Part shown: one piece after another, positions 1 to 6,159 of the stretch
How the letters are laid out: each line of letters starts with the position of its first letter
How positions within the stretch are numbered: position 1 is the first letter of the stretch
Source of the DNA: a bacterium
GTDB lineage: Bacteria > UBA9089 > CG2-30-40-21 > SBAY01
Direction: 5' to 3'
Length of the DNA: 6,181 nucleotides
Assembly (NCBI GenBank): GCA_030018635.1
Contig: JASEHU010000135.1
Span: 1-6,181 of the forward strand
Position numbers and translations under genes: made by a program
Notes under the pieces: generated by a model
The model's input: only the letters and a program-made list of their open reading frames with translations
Databases searched by the model: none
Told to the model about the DNA's origin: nothing

Positions 1-34
1 TACGTTACGGTTTCAGAGTTTTAAATAGCTCAGT

Positions 35-988
35 TTATGGGGGTGCGTAGTATAAGCCTCTTTCTAAATTAAAATACCTGAGGAACCATTCGATAACCCT
101 ATCATTTTCTTCAAAATGTTCAGTTAGAGAATACGCCTTAGCATATAGTCCGAGATTAATCGTTTGAAAACCAAGAATAGCCAATAAACTCCCTAAAACC
201 ATATAATGAATATCGAAAAATAGTTTGCCTAAGATTAAAGGTCCTGGAAGTAAAACAAGTAAAATAACCAACCCGGGGAAAAACATCACCAGACCAGGGA
301 TTAAAAACAGATATGTTGGGGAATACAGAAGCATAAATCTAAGGTGTCGCCAGCCATCTCTGAATGAATTAAGTTTTGACTCCCCTTGACGAGGATAATA
401 GGTGAGAGGTATTTCTTTAATTTTTAGTTTAAGTTTTAGTGCCTTAATCACCATTTCAGAGGCAAATTCCATACCAAGGGTTTTAAGATTCATTTTTTTA
501 TATGCCTCTTTAGTTACCGCCCGCAGACCACAATGGGCATCAGAGATTTTTGCCCCAAAAAATAGGTTTAACAGCCCTGTTAGGATAGGATTACCGATAT
601 ATCGATGTAACCAGGGCATTGCCCCACTTAATATTTTACCCTTAAATCGACTGCCAATACAAAACTCATAACCAGACTTAAGGCTATCTAAAAATTCACC
701 TAATTCCTGTAAATCATAGGTATCGTCAGCATCAGCCATAATGATATATTTACCCTTAGCCTCTTCCAATCCCATCAAATAGGCACTACCATAACCCATT
801 ACCGGTTGATAGATTACCCTGGCACCCATAGACTTAGCGATATTAGATGAATTATCCGTAGAGCCATTGTCCACCACGATTACCTCTCCTGTTACTCCTT
901 TATTCTTAATAGCCTTCATTGCTTTTTGGATACAAATCCCGATAGTTTTTTCTTCATTCAAACAAGGAATTACTACAGATACTTCCAT
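35..988 (-). CDS. Family 2 glycosyltransferase, polyprenyl-phosphate sugar synthase type, membrane-anchored
   Basis: This 317-residue protein probably moves a sugar from a nucleotide-sugar to a polyprenyl phosphate at the cytoplasmic membrane. The GT-A fold is clear: VIPCLNEE (residues 6-13), VVDNGSTD (38-45) and the metal/nucleotide-binding DADD (86-89). SDAHCGLRA (149-157), MEFASEM (173-179) and the QGESKLNSFRDGWRH stretch (201-215) are typical of dolichol-phosphate mannose/glucose synthase relatives. Two hydrophobic segments follow, about 226-255 and 262-283. The ATG start is supported by AAGGAG at 998-1003, nine bases upstream. The protein ends abruptly in LERGLYYAPP. Relatives I know usually continue after LERG with another hydrophobic segment, so the C-terminus may be truncated; the 34 bases beyond show no clear continuation. 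It lies downstream of pyrG across the heptamer array with no terminator seen between them. The donor sugar is unknown. Confidence 0.94.
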   Translation of the reverse strand: MEVSVVIPCLNEEKTIGICIQKAMKAIKNKGVTGEVIVVDNGSTDNSSNIAKSMGARVIYQPVMGYGSAYLMGLEEAKGKYIIMADADDTYDLQELGEFLDSLKSGYEFCIGSRFKGKILSGAMPWLHRYIGNPILTGLLNLFFGAKISDAHCGLRAVTKEAYKKMNLKTLGMEFASEMVIKALKLKLKIKEIPLTYYPRQGESKLNSFRDGWRHLRFMLLYSPTYLFLIPGLVMFFPGLVILLVLLPGPLILGKLFFDIHYMVLGSLLAILGFQTINLGLYAKAYSLTEHFEENDRVIEWFLRYFNLERGLYYAPP

Positions 989-1056
989 TACTTTTTACTC
1001 CTTAATCAGGTAAATAGGCGGAAGGTAGAAAGGAACTCTATAACCTAACAGCCGTC

Positions 1057-1329
1057 AGTCTTTAGTCTTTAGTCTTTAGTCTTTAGTCTTTAGTCTATAG
1101 TCTTTAGTCTTTAGTCTTTAGTCTATAGTCTTTAGTCTTTAGTCTATAGTCTTTAGTCTATAGTCTTTAGTCTATAGTCTATAGTCTTTAGTCTTTAGTC
1201 TATAGTCTATAGTCTTTAGTCTTTAGTCTTTAGTCTTTAGTCTATAGTCTATAGTCTATAGTCTATAGTCTATAGTCTATAGTCTTTAGTCTATAGTCTA
1301 TAGTCTTTAGTCTTTAGTCTTTAGTCTTC
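1057..1329. repeat. Heptanucleotide tandem array, 38 units of AGTCTTT/AGTCTAT
   Basis: Read on the plus strand, 38 consecutive 7-bp units run from 1057 to 1322 with no insertion or deletion, followed by one degenerate unit, AGTCTTC (1323-1329). Only the sixth base varies: 22 units are AGTCTTT and 16 are AGTCTAT, by hand count. T-type units dominate at the two ends (units 1-5 and 36-38) and A-type units cluster internally (units 27-32). In the transcribed direction the units read as AAAGACT and ATAGACT. Both variants give stop codons (TAA or TAG) in every frame, so the array cannot code for protein. It fills most of the gap between pyrG and the glycosyltransferase gene. It resembles in kind the short heptameric tandem repeats known from cyanobacteria, though I do not claim the same family. 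There are no spacers, so it is not a CRISPR array. Confidence 0.99.
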
Positions 1330-2930
1330 CTTTTTAAGCTTGCCCCCACAAAATCCCTGAATAGTGGATGCGGAACAGTTGGTTTGGATTTGAATTCCGG
1401 ATGGAATTGAGTAGCCACAAACCAGGTATGGTTTTTTAATTCGATTATCTCCACTAAATTATCGTCTAAGGACAATCCACTGAAGACAAGGCCATGGGTG
1501 GCTAAAATCTGGCGATATTTGTTATTTACCTCGTATCTATGTCTATGTCGTTCGTAGATTAAATCCTTTTCATAAGCCTTATGAGCAAAGGAATTAGGTA
1601 ATAGCTTGGCCGAGTATAGTCCTAATCTCATTGTTCCCCCTTTATCTGCGGTCTGTTTTTGTGTTTCCATCAAGCCGATAACAGGATAAGGGGTATTGGG
1701 GTTCACCTCCGAGCTATTAGCGTTTTCAAGGCCGGCAACATTCTTAGCAAATTCTATGACTGCACATTGAAGCCCCAGACATATCCCTAAAAATGGGATT
1801 TTATTTTCACGGGCATATCGAACAGCCTCAATTTTTCCCTCTATTCCCCGATACCCAAAACCTCCAGGAATCAATATCCCATCTACATCTTTAAATGCTA
1901 TGTCTATTTTTTCAGGAATAATGAGTTCCTCTGAATCTACCCATTTAATATTTATCTTTGCCTGATGAGGTATGCCGCCATGAATTAATGCCTCAATAAT
2001 ACTTTTGTAAGCGTCTTTAAGTTGGATATATTTTCCTACAACTGCAATAGTTACTTCGGTTTTAGAATTTTTGAGAATATTTACTATTTCCATCCATTCT
2101 TCTTCTTGAGGCAATTCTTCCATTTGAGGCGTTAAATTCAATAATTTAATAATAATCTTATCTAACCCTTGTTTTTTGAATACCAATGGGATTTCATAGA
2201 CCGTGTCTACATCATAGGCATCGATTATCGCCTCCTTATCCACATCACAAAACAAGGTGATTTTATCCTTTAATTCAACAGACAGTGGTTTTTCAGTTCG
2301 ACATAAAATAATATCCGGGGTAATACCCAGTTCGCGTAATTTTATCACTGAATGCTGGGTAGGTTTGGTCTTAGTTTCACCTGAGACATTTATGAAAGGC
2401 ACAAAGGTAAGATGGACATAGAGGACATTTTCCCGACCAACATCCTTACGAAACTGTCTGATTGCCTCTAAAAAGGGCAATCCTTCAAAATCCCCTACTG
2501 TCCCACCAATTTCCACAATAACAACATCCACATCATCATTAGCTAATTTTAATATTCCTGCCTTGATTTCATCAGTAATATGAGGGATTACCTGAACCGT
2601 TTTACCCAGGTAATCTCCCTTTCTCTCTTTCATTATGACCGAATAATAGACCGCTCCGGCAGTAATATTACTATCCTTATTCATAATTGAATTAGTGAAC
2701 CGTTCATAATGTCCTAAATCAAGGTCTGTTTCTGCTCCATCATCCGTAACATAAACCTCACCGTGTTGATAAGGACTCATTGTTCCCGGGTCAACATTTA
2801 TGTATGGGTCGAGTTTTTGCATCCGTATTTTAAAGCCTTTATTTTCTAATAGTTGTCCAATGGATGCCGCCGCAATCCCCTTACCTAATGATGAAACCAC
2901 TCCACCGGTGATAAAGATATATTTTGTCAT
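1314..2930 (-). CDS. pyrG: CTP synthase (glutamine-hydrolysing)
   Basis: PyrG makes CTP from UTP, ATP and glutamine in the cytoplasm, the last step of de novo pyrimidine nucleotide synthesis. At 538 residues it has the usual full length. The N-terminal synthase domain has the P-loop GGVVSSLGKG (9-18), the DLDLGHYERF stretch (69-78; Asp71 and Glu140 match the metal-binding acidic residues) and the UTP/CTP-site segment KTKPTQHS (187-194). The C-terminal class I glutamine amidotransferase domain has the oxyanion loop PGGFGYRG (355-362), the nucleophile Cys384 in GICLGLQ, and the catalytic His510 and Glu512 in QFHPEF. One difference is GDFEGLPF (146-153), where E. coli has GDIESLPF. The ATG is preceded by GAGGA at 2937-2941. 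The last codons (KTKD) and the TAA are written by the heptamer array, so the extreme C-terminus is repeat-derived. All catalytic residues are present, so the enzyme should be active. Confidence 0.99.
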   Translation of the reverse strand: MTKYIFITGGVVSSLGKGIAAASIGQLLENKGFKIRMQKLDPYINVDPGTMSPYQHGEVYVTDDGAETDLDLGHYERFTNSIMNKDSNITAGAVYYSVIMKERKGDYLGKTVQVIPHITDEIKAGILKLANDDVDVVIVEIGGTVGDFEGLPFLEAIRQFRKDVGRENVLYVHLTFVPFINVSGETKTKPTQHSVIKLRELGITPDIILCRTEKPLSVELKDKITLFCDVDKEAIIDAYDVDTVYEIPLVFKKQGLDKIIIKLLNLTPQMEELPQEEEWMEIVNILKNSKTEVTIAVVGKYIQLKDAYKSIIEALIHGGIPHQAKINIKWVDSEELIIPEKIDIAFKDVDGILIPGGFGYRGIEGKIEAVRYARENKIPFLGICLGLQCAVIEFAKNVAGLENANSSEVNPNTPYPVIGLMETQKQTADKGGTMRLGLYSAKLLPNSFAHKAYEKDLIYERHRHRYEVNNKYRQILATHGLVFSGLSLDDNLVEIIELKNHTWFVATQFHPEFKSKPTVPHPLFRDFVGASLKRKTKD

Positions 2931-2959
2931 TTTAGTTCCTCACAAAAATATCTACTTAA

Positions 2960-2988
2960 ATATTACTCCATTTATTCTCAAATGTCAA
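2960..2988 (-). promoter_or_regulatory. Sigma-70-type promoter of pyrG
   Basis: On the minus strand a perfect -35 box TTGACA (2983-2988) is followed by exactly 17 bases and a -10 box TAATAT (2960-2965, four of six matches to TATAAT). Transcription would begin near 2953, giving a leader of only about 20 bases before the pyrG ATG, just enough for the GAGGA ribosome site. Such a leader has no room for an attenuator. No run of G follows the -10 box, so the reiterative-transcription control known for Bacillus pyrG is not supported here. Confidence 0.75.
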
Positions 2989-3017
2989 GAAATAAAAATT
3001 GAAAACAGCGACGAATG

Positions 3018-3042
3018 GCACTGACTTAAGGGAAAACAGTGC
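3018..3042. repeat. Inverted repeat GCACTG/CAGTGC at the pyrG-proximal edge of the island
   Basis: GCACTG (3018-3023) and CAGTGC (3037-3042) form a perfect six-base inverted repeat around a 13-base loop. It lies just beyond the pyrG -35 box and marks the switch from AT-rich promoter DNA to the GC-richer island. The adjoining ATGGCACTGACTTAAG (3015-3030) reminds me of terminal repeats of some IS4-type elements, but I cannot verify that. Confidence 0.5.
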
Positions 3043-3156
3043 AAAAATGGGTGTTTGGACAGAAGAGAGACGGATATACTGCTACCCTGTAGGAGTGGAT
3101 ACCTTAATAAGAGAGAGGTAAGGGTGATCTCATCGTCTCTGGCAGACTTGTCTCTG

Positions 3157-3247
3157 TCCGTCAATTGGGTGGACTCTATGAGATGACGGAAAGATTCGGC
3201 TGCTGAAAGCAGGTAGTTTCAAACCACGATCCGTCATTCGGCGGACT
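3157..3247. repeat. Imperfect direct repeat within the structured island, 73-bp spacing
   Basis: TCCGTCAATTGGGTGGACT (3157-3175) recurs as TCCGTCATTCGGCGGACT (3230-3247), with 16 of 18 aligned positions identical and one single-base gap. Each copy's TCCGTC is complementary to its own upstream GACGGA, at 3069-3074 for the first copy and 3185-3190 for the second. The island therefore looks like two versions of one stem-plus-tail module. Confidence 0.8.
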
Positions 3248-3277
3248 GAAAGCATTCTTGGAAAATGCCCCCTTTAG

Positions 3278-4483
3278 TTAAAAATAATACTGGAGTTGTG
3301 TCCAATAGACATTAGATTTATCGCCATATTCGCTTTGCTTCCTCAGTGGTATCCCATAGGAAGATTTATATTCTATTTGTTTTTTTCCAACAAAGAAATT
3401 TATACCAACAACCCATTCCATATTTGCTAAAAAAGAATATTTAAAAAGGGGCTCTATAGAAGCTGAGTGGTCATCAATGTTGTAAACACTATTATTTTCT
3501 ATCCTTATCAGAGGAGTAAGGTCATATCCTATTCCAAGATACAAATAATTACGTGAAAGGTTTAAAATATCGCCATTTACAAGCTTATCCCACTGGTAAT
3601 CATCTTCATCGTCTTTCCCTTGGTCATTGAAATAATATTCTATTAAAATAAAAAAACTATTTTGAAAAGTATAATCTCCACTTAAAACTATTTCATAATA
3701 ATCATTTTCACTCTGTGCAAAAGTATAAGTCCACTCTCCACGAAAGCCACCCTTAAAGAGATTTCCTGAGATTCCAGAGCCTATTATTTTATCCTTTTTA
3801 AACTTTCCAAATATTATTGATAGGTCATATTGTTTTAGATTTGTTTTAATTCGAGAAGCCATAATACTTGAACTATCAAAATCATCGTAAAGGCTATAAA
3901 CAAAATCTATTTCAGATAGAATACCTATTGGAATTTCAACATTTATAGCGTCTACTCCAACTCTTTCTGTTTTTTCAATAACAATAGGATCCACTGGATT
4001 GAAATAATCTAAGGGGCTCCATACTCTAGTGACGCCCCATGGAATTCGCTGTCGTCCAATATGTAGTATAAAAAGAGAATTTGTATAACTCAAATAGGCT
4101 CTATAAAGAGAATGTTTTAAAAAAAAATGTTCTTTATCTATCACATTTTGGTTTAGATCTAAATAGGTATTTGAAGGACGATTTTTCAGTAATTGGAAGT
4201 CGTTGGTTTTTGTAAAATTACCTATTCTATTTTCGATATCATAAATAATTTTAGCCTTAAGTGTTTTTGTAATATCTATTCCAAAATTTAGCCGTAACCG
4301 ATTAAGATCATCCCAATAATTTTCTTTAGTACTAGTCTTAGAAGAAGCTAACAGATTTGTATATGCTCCCTTTAGATTTATTCGAAAGTTACTTTTCGAT
4401 AGAATCTCTTTTCCAAGAACTTCCTTAGTTCCATTCAAGACATATAGAAAAATAAGCCCTACAAGTAAATATTTACTTTTCAT
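3278..4483 (-). CDS. Putative outer-membrane beta-barrel (porin-like) protein of an ABC transport operon
   Basis: The product (401 residues from the ATG) starts with a likely signal peptide: MKSK, a hydrophobic stretch (about 5-16), then probable cleavage near VLG (22-24). The rest is rich in alternating hydrophobic/polar strands and aromatic residues with no long hydrophobic helix, and it ends in YYF. A C-terminal aromatic is the usual signature of Bam-inserted outer-membrane proteins. The segment GRQRIPWG (143-150) followed by FNPVDP (161-166) resembles a motif in DUF1302-like and alginate-export-like barrels. The ATG at 4483 overlaps the ATPase gene by 11 bases; a TTG one codon upstream (4486) is the alternative start. 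No strong ribosome site is visible, so translation is probably coupled to the ATPase. It is likely the outer-membrane partner of the ABC pair. The substrate is unknown; barrel confidence is good, exact family is not. Confidence 0.83.
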   Translation of the reverse strand: MKSKYLLVGLIFLYVLNGTKEVLGKEILSKSNFRINLKGAYTNLLASSKTSTKENYWDDLNRLRLNFGIDITKTLKAKIIYDIENRIGNFTKTNDFQLLKNRPSNTYLDLNQNVIDKEHFFLKHSLYRAYLSYTNSLFILHIGRQRIPWGVTRVWSPLDYFNPVDPIVIEKTERVGVDAINVEIPIGILSEIDFVYSLYDDFDSSSIMASRIKTNLKQYDLSIIFGKFKKDKIIGSGISGNLFKGGFRGEWTYTFAQSENDYYEIVLSGDYTFQNSFFILIEYYFNDQGKDDEDDYQWDKLVNGDILNLSRNYLYLGIGYDLTPLIRIENNSVYNIDDHSASIEPLFKYSFLANMEWVVGINFFVGKKQIEYKSSYGIPLRKQSEYGDKSNVYWTQLQYYF

Positions 4484-5150
4484 CAACTATCTTACCATCT
4501 TTTAACTGTATAATTCTTTGAGCATAATCCATTATCATTTTATCGTGAGTAGAAAATATAAAAGTTACCCCTTTTTCTTTATTCAATTTCAACATTAACT
4601 CAATTAAAGATTTGCCTGTATTAGAATCCAGGTTAGCAGTAGGTTCATCTGCAAGTACTAATATTGGTTCTGAAGCAATTGCTCTTGCTATTGCAACTCG
4701 TTGTTGTTGTCCACTACTCATTTCTAAAGGGCGCCTGCCAGTATAGCCTTCAAGTCCTAATTCTCCTAAGATTTCATTAATTCTCTTTGTTCTTTCTGAT
4801 GGTTTAATCCCTTGAAGCATCATAGGAAATTCTATATTTTCCTCAGCGGTAAGTACAGGAATAAGATTATATGCTTGAAAAATAAAGCCTATCTTGTTCA
4901 ACCGAATTTCTGCCAATTTACTTTTGGTCAATCCAACAATATTTTTATCTTCAATCAAAACCTCTCCTGAAGTTGGAATATCAAGACAACCAATTAAATT
5001 CAACAATGTTGATTTTCCTGAACCGGAACATCCAACAACTGCAATAAAATCTTTCTTGTTAACACTAAAAGAAATGTTTTTTAAAGCATGTACTTGGAAT
5101 TTTCCATTAGCATAATATTTATCTACACTTTTAAGTTCTACTATAGACAT
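4473..5150 (-). CDS. ABC transporter ATPase, LolD/MacB/FtsE type
   Basis: This 225-residue nucleotide-binding subunit is of the usual length for stand-alone ATPases that pair with FtsX/MacB-type permeases, and it would power lipid, lipoprotein or small-molecule movement at the inner membrane. It has Walker A GCSGSGKST (40-48), the Q-loop FQAYNLIP (Gln92), signature MSSGQQQRVAIARA (144-157), Walker B VLADEP (Asp168, catalytic Glu169), a D-loop in NLD (173-175) and the switch His202 in STHD. Two motif changes are visible: Cys41 where most relatives have Pro, and Ser146 where the LSGGQ motif has its first Gly. Both look tolerable. The ATG has a perfect AGGAGGTG at 5160-5167. The gene starts 19 bases after the permease stop and overlaps the barrel gene, so the three genes are almost certainly one operon. 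LolD is not assigned because the substrate is unknown. Confidence 0.96.
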   Translation of the reverse strand: MSIVELKSVDKYYANGKFQVHALKNISFSVNKKDFIAVVGCSGSGKSTLLNLIGCLDIPTSGEVLIEDKNIVGLTKSKLAEIRLNKIGFIFQAYNLIPVLTAEENIEFPMMLQGIKPSERTKRINEILGELGLEGYTGRRPLEMSSGQQQRVAIARAIASEPILVLADEPTANLDSNTGKSLIELMLKLNKEKGVTFIFSTHDKMIMDYAQRIIQLKDGKIVDEK

Positions 5151-5159
5151 CTTTTAGCC

Positions 5160-5167
5160 CACCTCCT
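5160..5167 (-). promoter_or_regulatory. Strong Shine-Dalgarno of the ABC ATPase gene
   Basis: AGGAGGTG, read on the minus strand, is fully complementary to the anti-Shine-Dalgarno core. It lies nine bases before the ATPase ATG, inside the 19-base gap after the permease stop. It fixes the start at 5150 and contrasts with the weak site before the downstream barrel gene. Confidence 0.85.
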
Positions 5168-5169
5168 GT

Positions 5170-6156
5170 TTAAATATGCCTTATTGCTTCTATTGGATGC
5201 AACTTAGCTCCTTTGAGAGCAGGATAAAGAGAAGCAATAATAGAAAGCACTAAAAGTACTATCGTCGAAAAGAGAAAACTTTCCCATGTTAAAATGGGAA
5301 ATAAGACTGTCCCTCCAATAAAAGAGGAAAACCCTTTTTCAAATATTCCTAAAGGAATTCCTTTCATGCTTAGATAATGAACAATTAGAAAACTTAAAAA
5401 ATTTCCTGATACAATTCCGATTACAGTAATAATTAAGGATTCAGTGACAATCATAAAAATAATTTGTTTTGGTTTTGTTCCTATTGCCATCATTACACCT
5501 AATTCTGGAATCCTTTCATACACACACATTAGCAACGTATTCATTATACCAATAGCTATTACTAAGAATATTAAAACTAATATTAATCGAATAAGTATCT
5601 TACTTAATGCTATGATTTGAGAAATATCAGGTGCTATTTCTTCCCAGCTTAATATTTCTAATGAAATCTCATTAACTGTATTTCTTAAACAGCTAATAGT
5701 TTTTCTTATATTTTTTGAATTAGTTAATTGAATTACTAATTCAGATATTCCCTGTCCATATACTAAAAATTCTTGTGCTGTTTTAATTGGCATGTAGATA
5801 AATAAATTATCTATTTCAGGAAAATCTGTTTTGAAGATACCTTTAACAAAAAAGTTGTCTGCTGCTACTGAACCGTCAGAAGCTTGAGTTAATAATCCAA
5901 TTTTATCTCCGATCCTTACTCCTAAATTTTTAGCCAATGTTTTTCCTACTAATATTGAATACTTATCTTTCTCAGAAGATGTTAGAAAATCCCCTTCACT
6001 TACTTTTGTATGGATAGTAGAAATAAGAATTTCATGGTGAGGAGAAATTCCCATTATAAAAACGCCCATAGTAGAGGTATCTGTACATGCTAAGCTTTTG
6101 AATTTAACTCGGGGTGCATATTCTTTTATATGAGCTTCCGCAATAAATAAACAAGA
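5170..6156 (-). CDS. ABC transporter permease, MacB/FtsX/LolE type, C-terminal part (5' end interrupted and beyond the window)
   Basis: This is the membrane subunit partnering the ATPase just downstream. Numbering from the first ATG (6069, 299 residues), a periplasmic domain (about 1-150, including VGKTLAKNLGVRIGDKIGL, 41-59) is followed by three membrane helices at about 157-181, 204-232 and 264-284. Hallmarks are ERIPELGVMMAIGTKPKQI (185-203), the cytoplasmic coupling loop of FtsX-type permeases, and the C-terminal YPALKGAKLHPIEAIRHI (282-299). Family members have about 400 residues and a first helix before the periplasmic domain. Here the reading frame stays family-like upstream of the ATG (EYAPRVKF and following), that ATG has no ribosome site, and a TAG stops the frame at 6157-6159. 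Upstream of the TAG the same frame reads TPMVDNS to the window edge. I therefore annotate the open stretch and regard the gene as continuing upstream, possibly as a pseudogene. Confidence 0.9.
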   Translation of the reverse strand, partial: SCLFIAEAHIKEYAPRVKFKSLACTDTSTMGVFIMGISPHHEILISTIHTKVSEGDFLTSSEKDKYSILVGKTLAKNLGVRIGDKIGLLTQASDGSVAADNFFVKGIFKTDFPEIDNLFIYMPIKTAQEFLVYGQGISELVIQLTNSKNIRKTISCLRNTVNEISLEILSWEEIAPDISQIIALSKILIRLILVLIFLVIAIGIMNTLLMCVYERIPELGVMMAIGTKPKQIIFMIVTESLIITVIGIVSGNFLSFLIVHYLSMKGIPLGIFEKGFSSFIGGTVLFPILTWESFLFSTIVLLVLSIIASLYPALKGAKLHPIEAIRHI

Positions 6157-6159
6157 CTA
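6157..6159 (-). other. In-frame TAG interrupting the permease reading frame
   Basis: On the minus strand, TAG lies between the codons for TPMVDNS and SCLFIAEAHIKEYAPRV. The frame after it matches the expected periplasmic domain of the permease family, and the other two frames upstream also meet stops within the last 25 bases of the window. It could be a nonsense mutation, a sequencing error, a frameshift close by, or a recoded amber codon. The five complete stops in the window are all TAA. Confidence 0.6.

Larger units (their letters stand above)
3015..3268. other. Structured non-coding island upstream of pyrG (candidate RNA or mobile-element relic)
   Basis: This is the core of the gene-free stretch between pyrG and the barrel gene. 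By hand count 3061-3270 is about 48% GC, clearly above the neighbouring intergenic and coding DNA. No frame on either strand stays open long enough, or looks protein-like enough, to support a gene. Perfect short inverted repeats are dense: GCACTG/CAGTGC (3018-3023/3037-3042), CTAC/GTAG (3082-3085/3089-3092), CCTTA/TAAGG (3102-3106/3119-3123), ATCTCAT/ATGAGAT (3127-3133/3178-3184), ATGACGGA/TCCGTCAT (3183-3190/3230-3237) enclosing CTGC/GCAG (3200-3203/3209-3212), and GCATT/AATGC (3252-3256/3264-3268). The orientation is uncertain. Possibilities are a structured RNA, the non-coding end of an insertion sequence, or a small non-autonomous element. I do not recognise a named RNA family. Confidence 0.4.

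Noticed and set aside
402..671. Plus-strand open frame of 89 codons
   Set aside because: It lies wholly inside the glycosyltransferase gene, which has clear conserved motifs on the minus strand. The antisense product resembles no known protein.
1057..1322. Multiple promoters from the recurring TATAGA/CTATAG in A-type units
   Set aside because: The hexamers are only partial matches to a -10 box and no -35 box is present at the right distance; AT-rich repeats produce these by chance.
1057..1329. CRISPR array
   Set aside because: Units are 7 bp with no spacers and no flanking cas genes; this is a simple tandem repeat.
2800..3024. Plus-strand open frame of 74 codons
   Set aside because: It is antisense to the conserved N-terminus of pyrG and runs into its promoter; no ribosome site or protein-like features support it.
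3049..3120. Short plus-strand peptide beginning ATGGGTGTTTGG
   Set aside because: It would be only 24 residues, has no ribosome site, and sits inside the hairpin-rich island; no protein family is recognisable.
3252..3268. Rho-independent terminator after the barrel gene
   Set aside because: On the minus strand the hairpin has only five base pairs (GCATT/AATGC), a low-GC stem and just three T after it, too weak to call.
3040..3270. Known riboswitch, T-box, tRNA, group II intron or RNase P RNA
   Set aside because: I looked for their conserved cores (T-box GGTGGTACCGCG-like, cobalamin box, cloverleaf arms, intron domain V) and found none complete. GGGTGGACT is only superficially T-box-like.
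4484..4486. TTG as the start codon of the barrel gene
   Set aside because: An ATG follows directly and gives a normal signal peptide; neither has a clear ribosome site, so the ATG is preferred.
4894..5115. Plus-strand open frame of 73 codons
   Set aside because: It is antisense to the Walker A region of the ABC ATPase and is explained by that gene's codon pattern.
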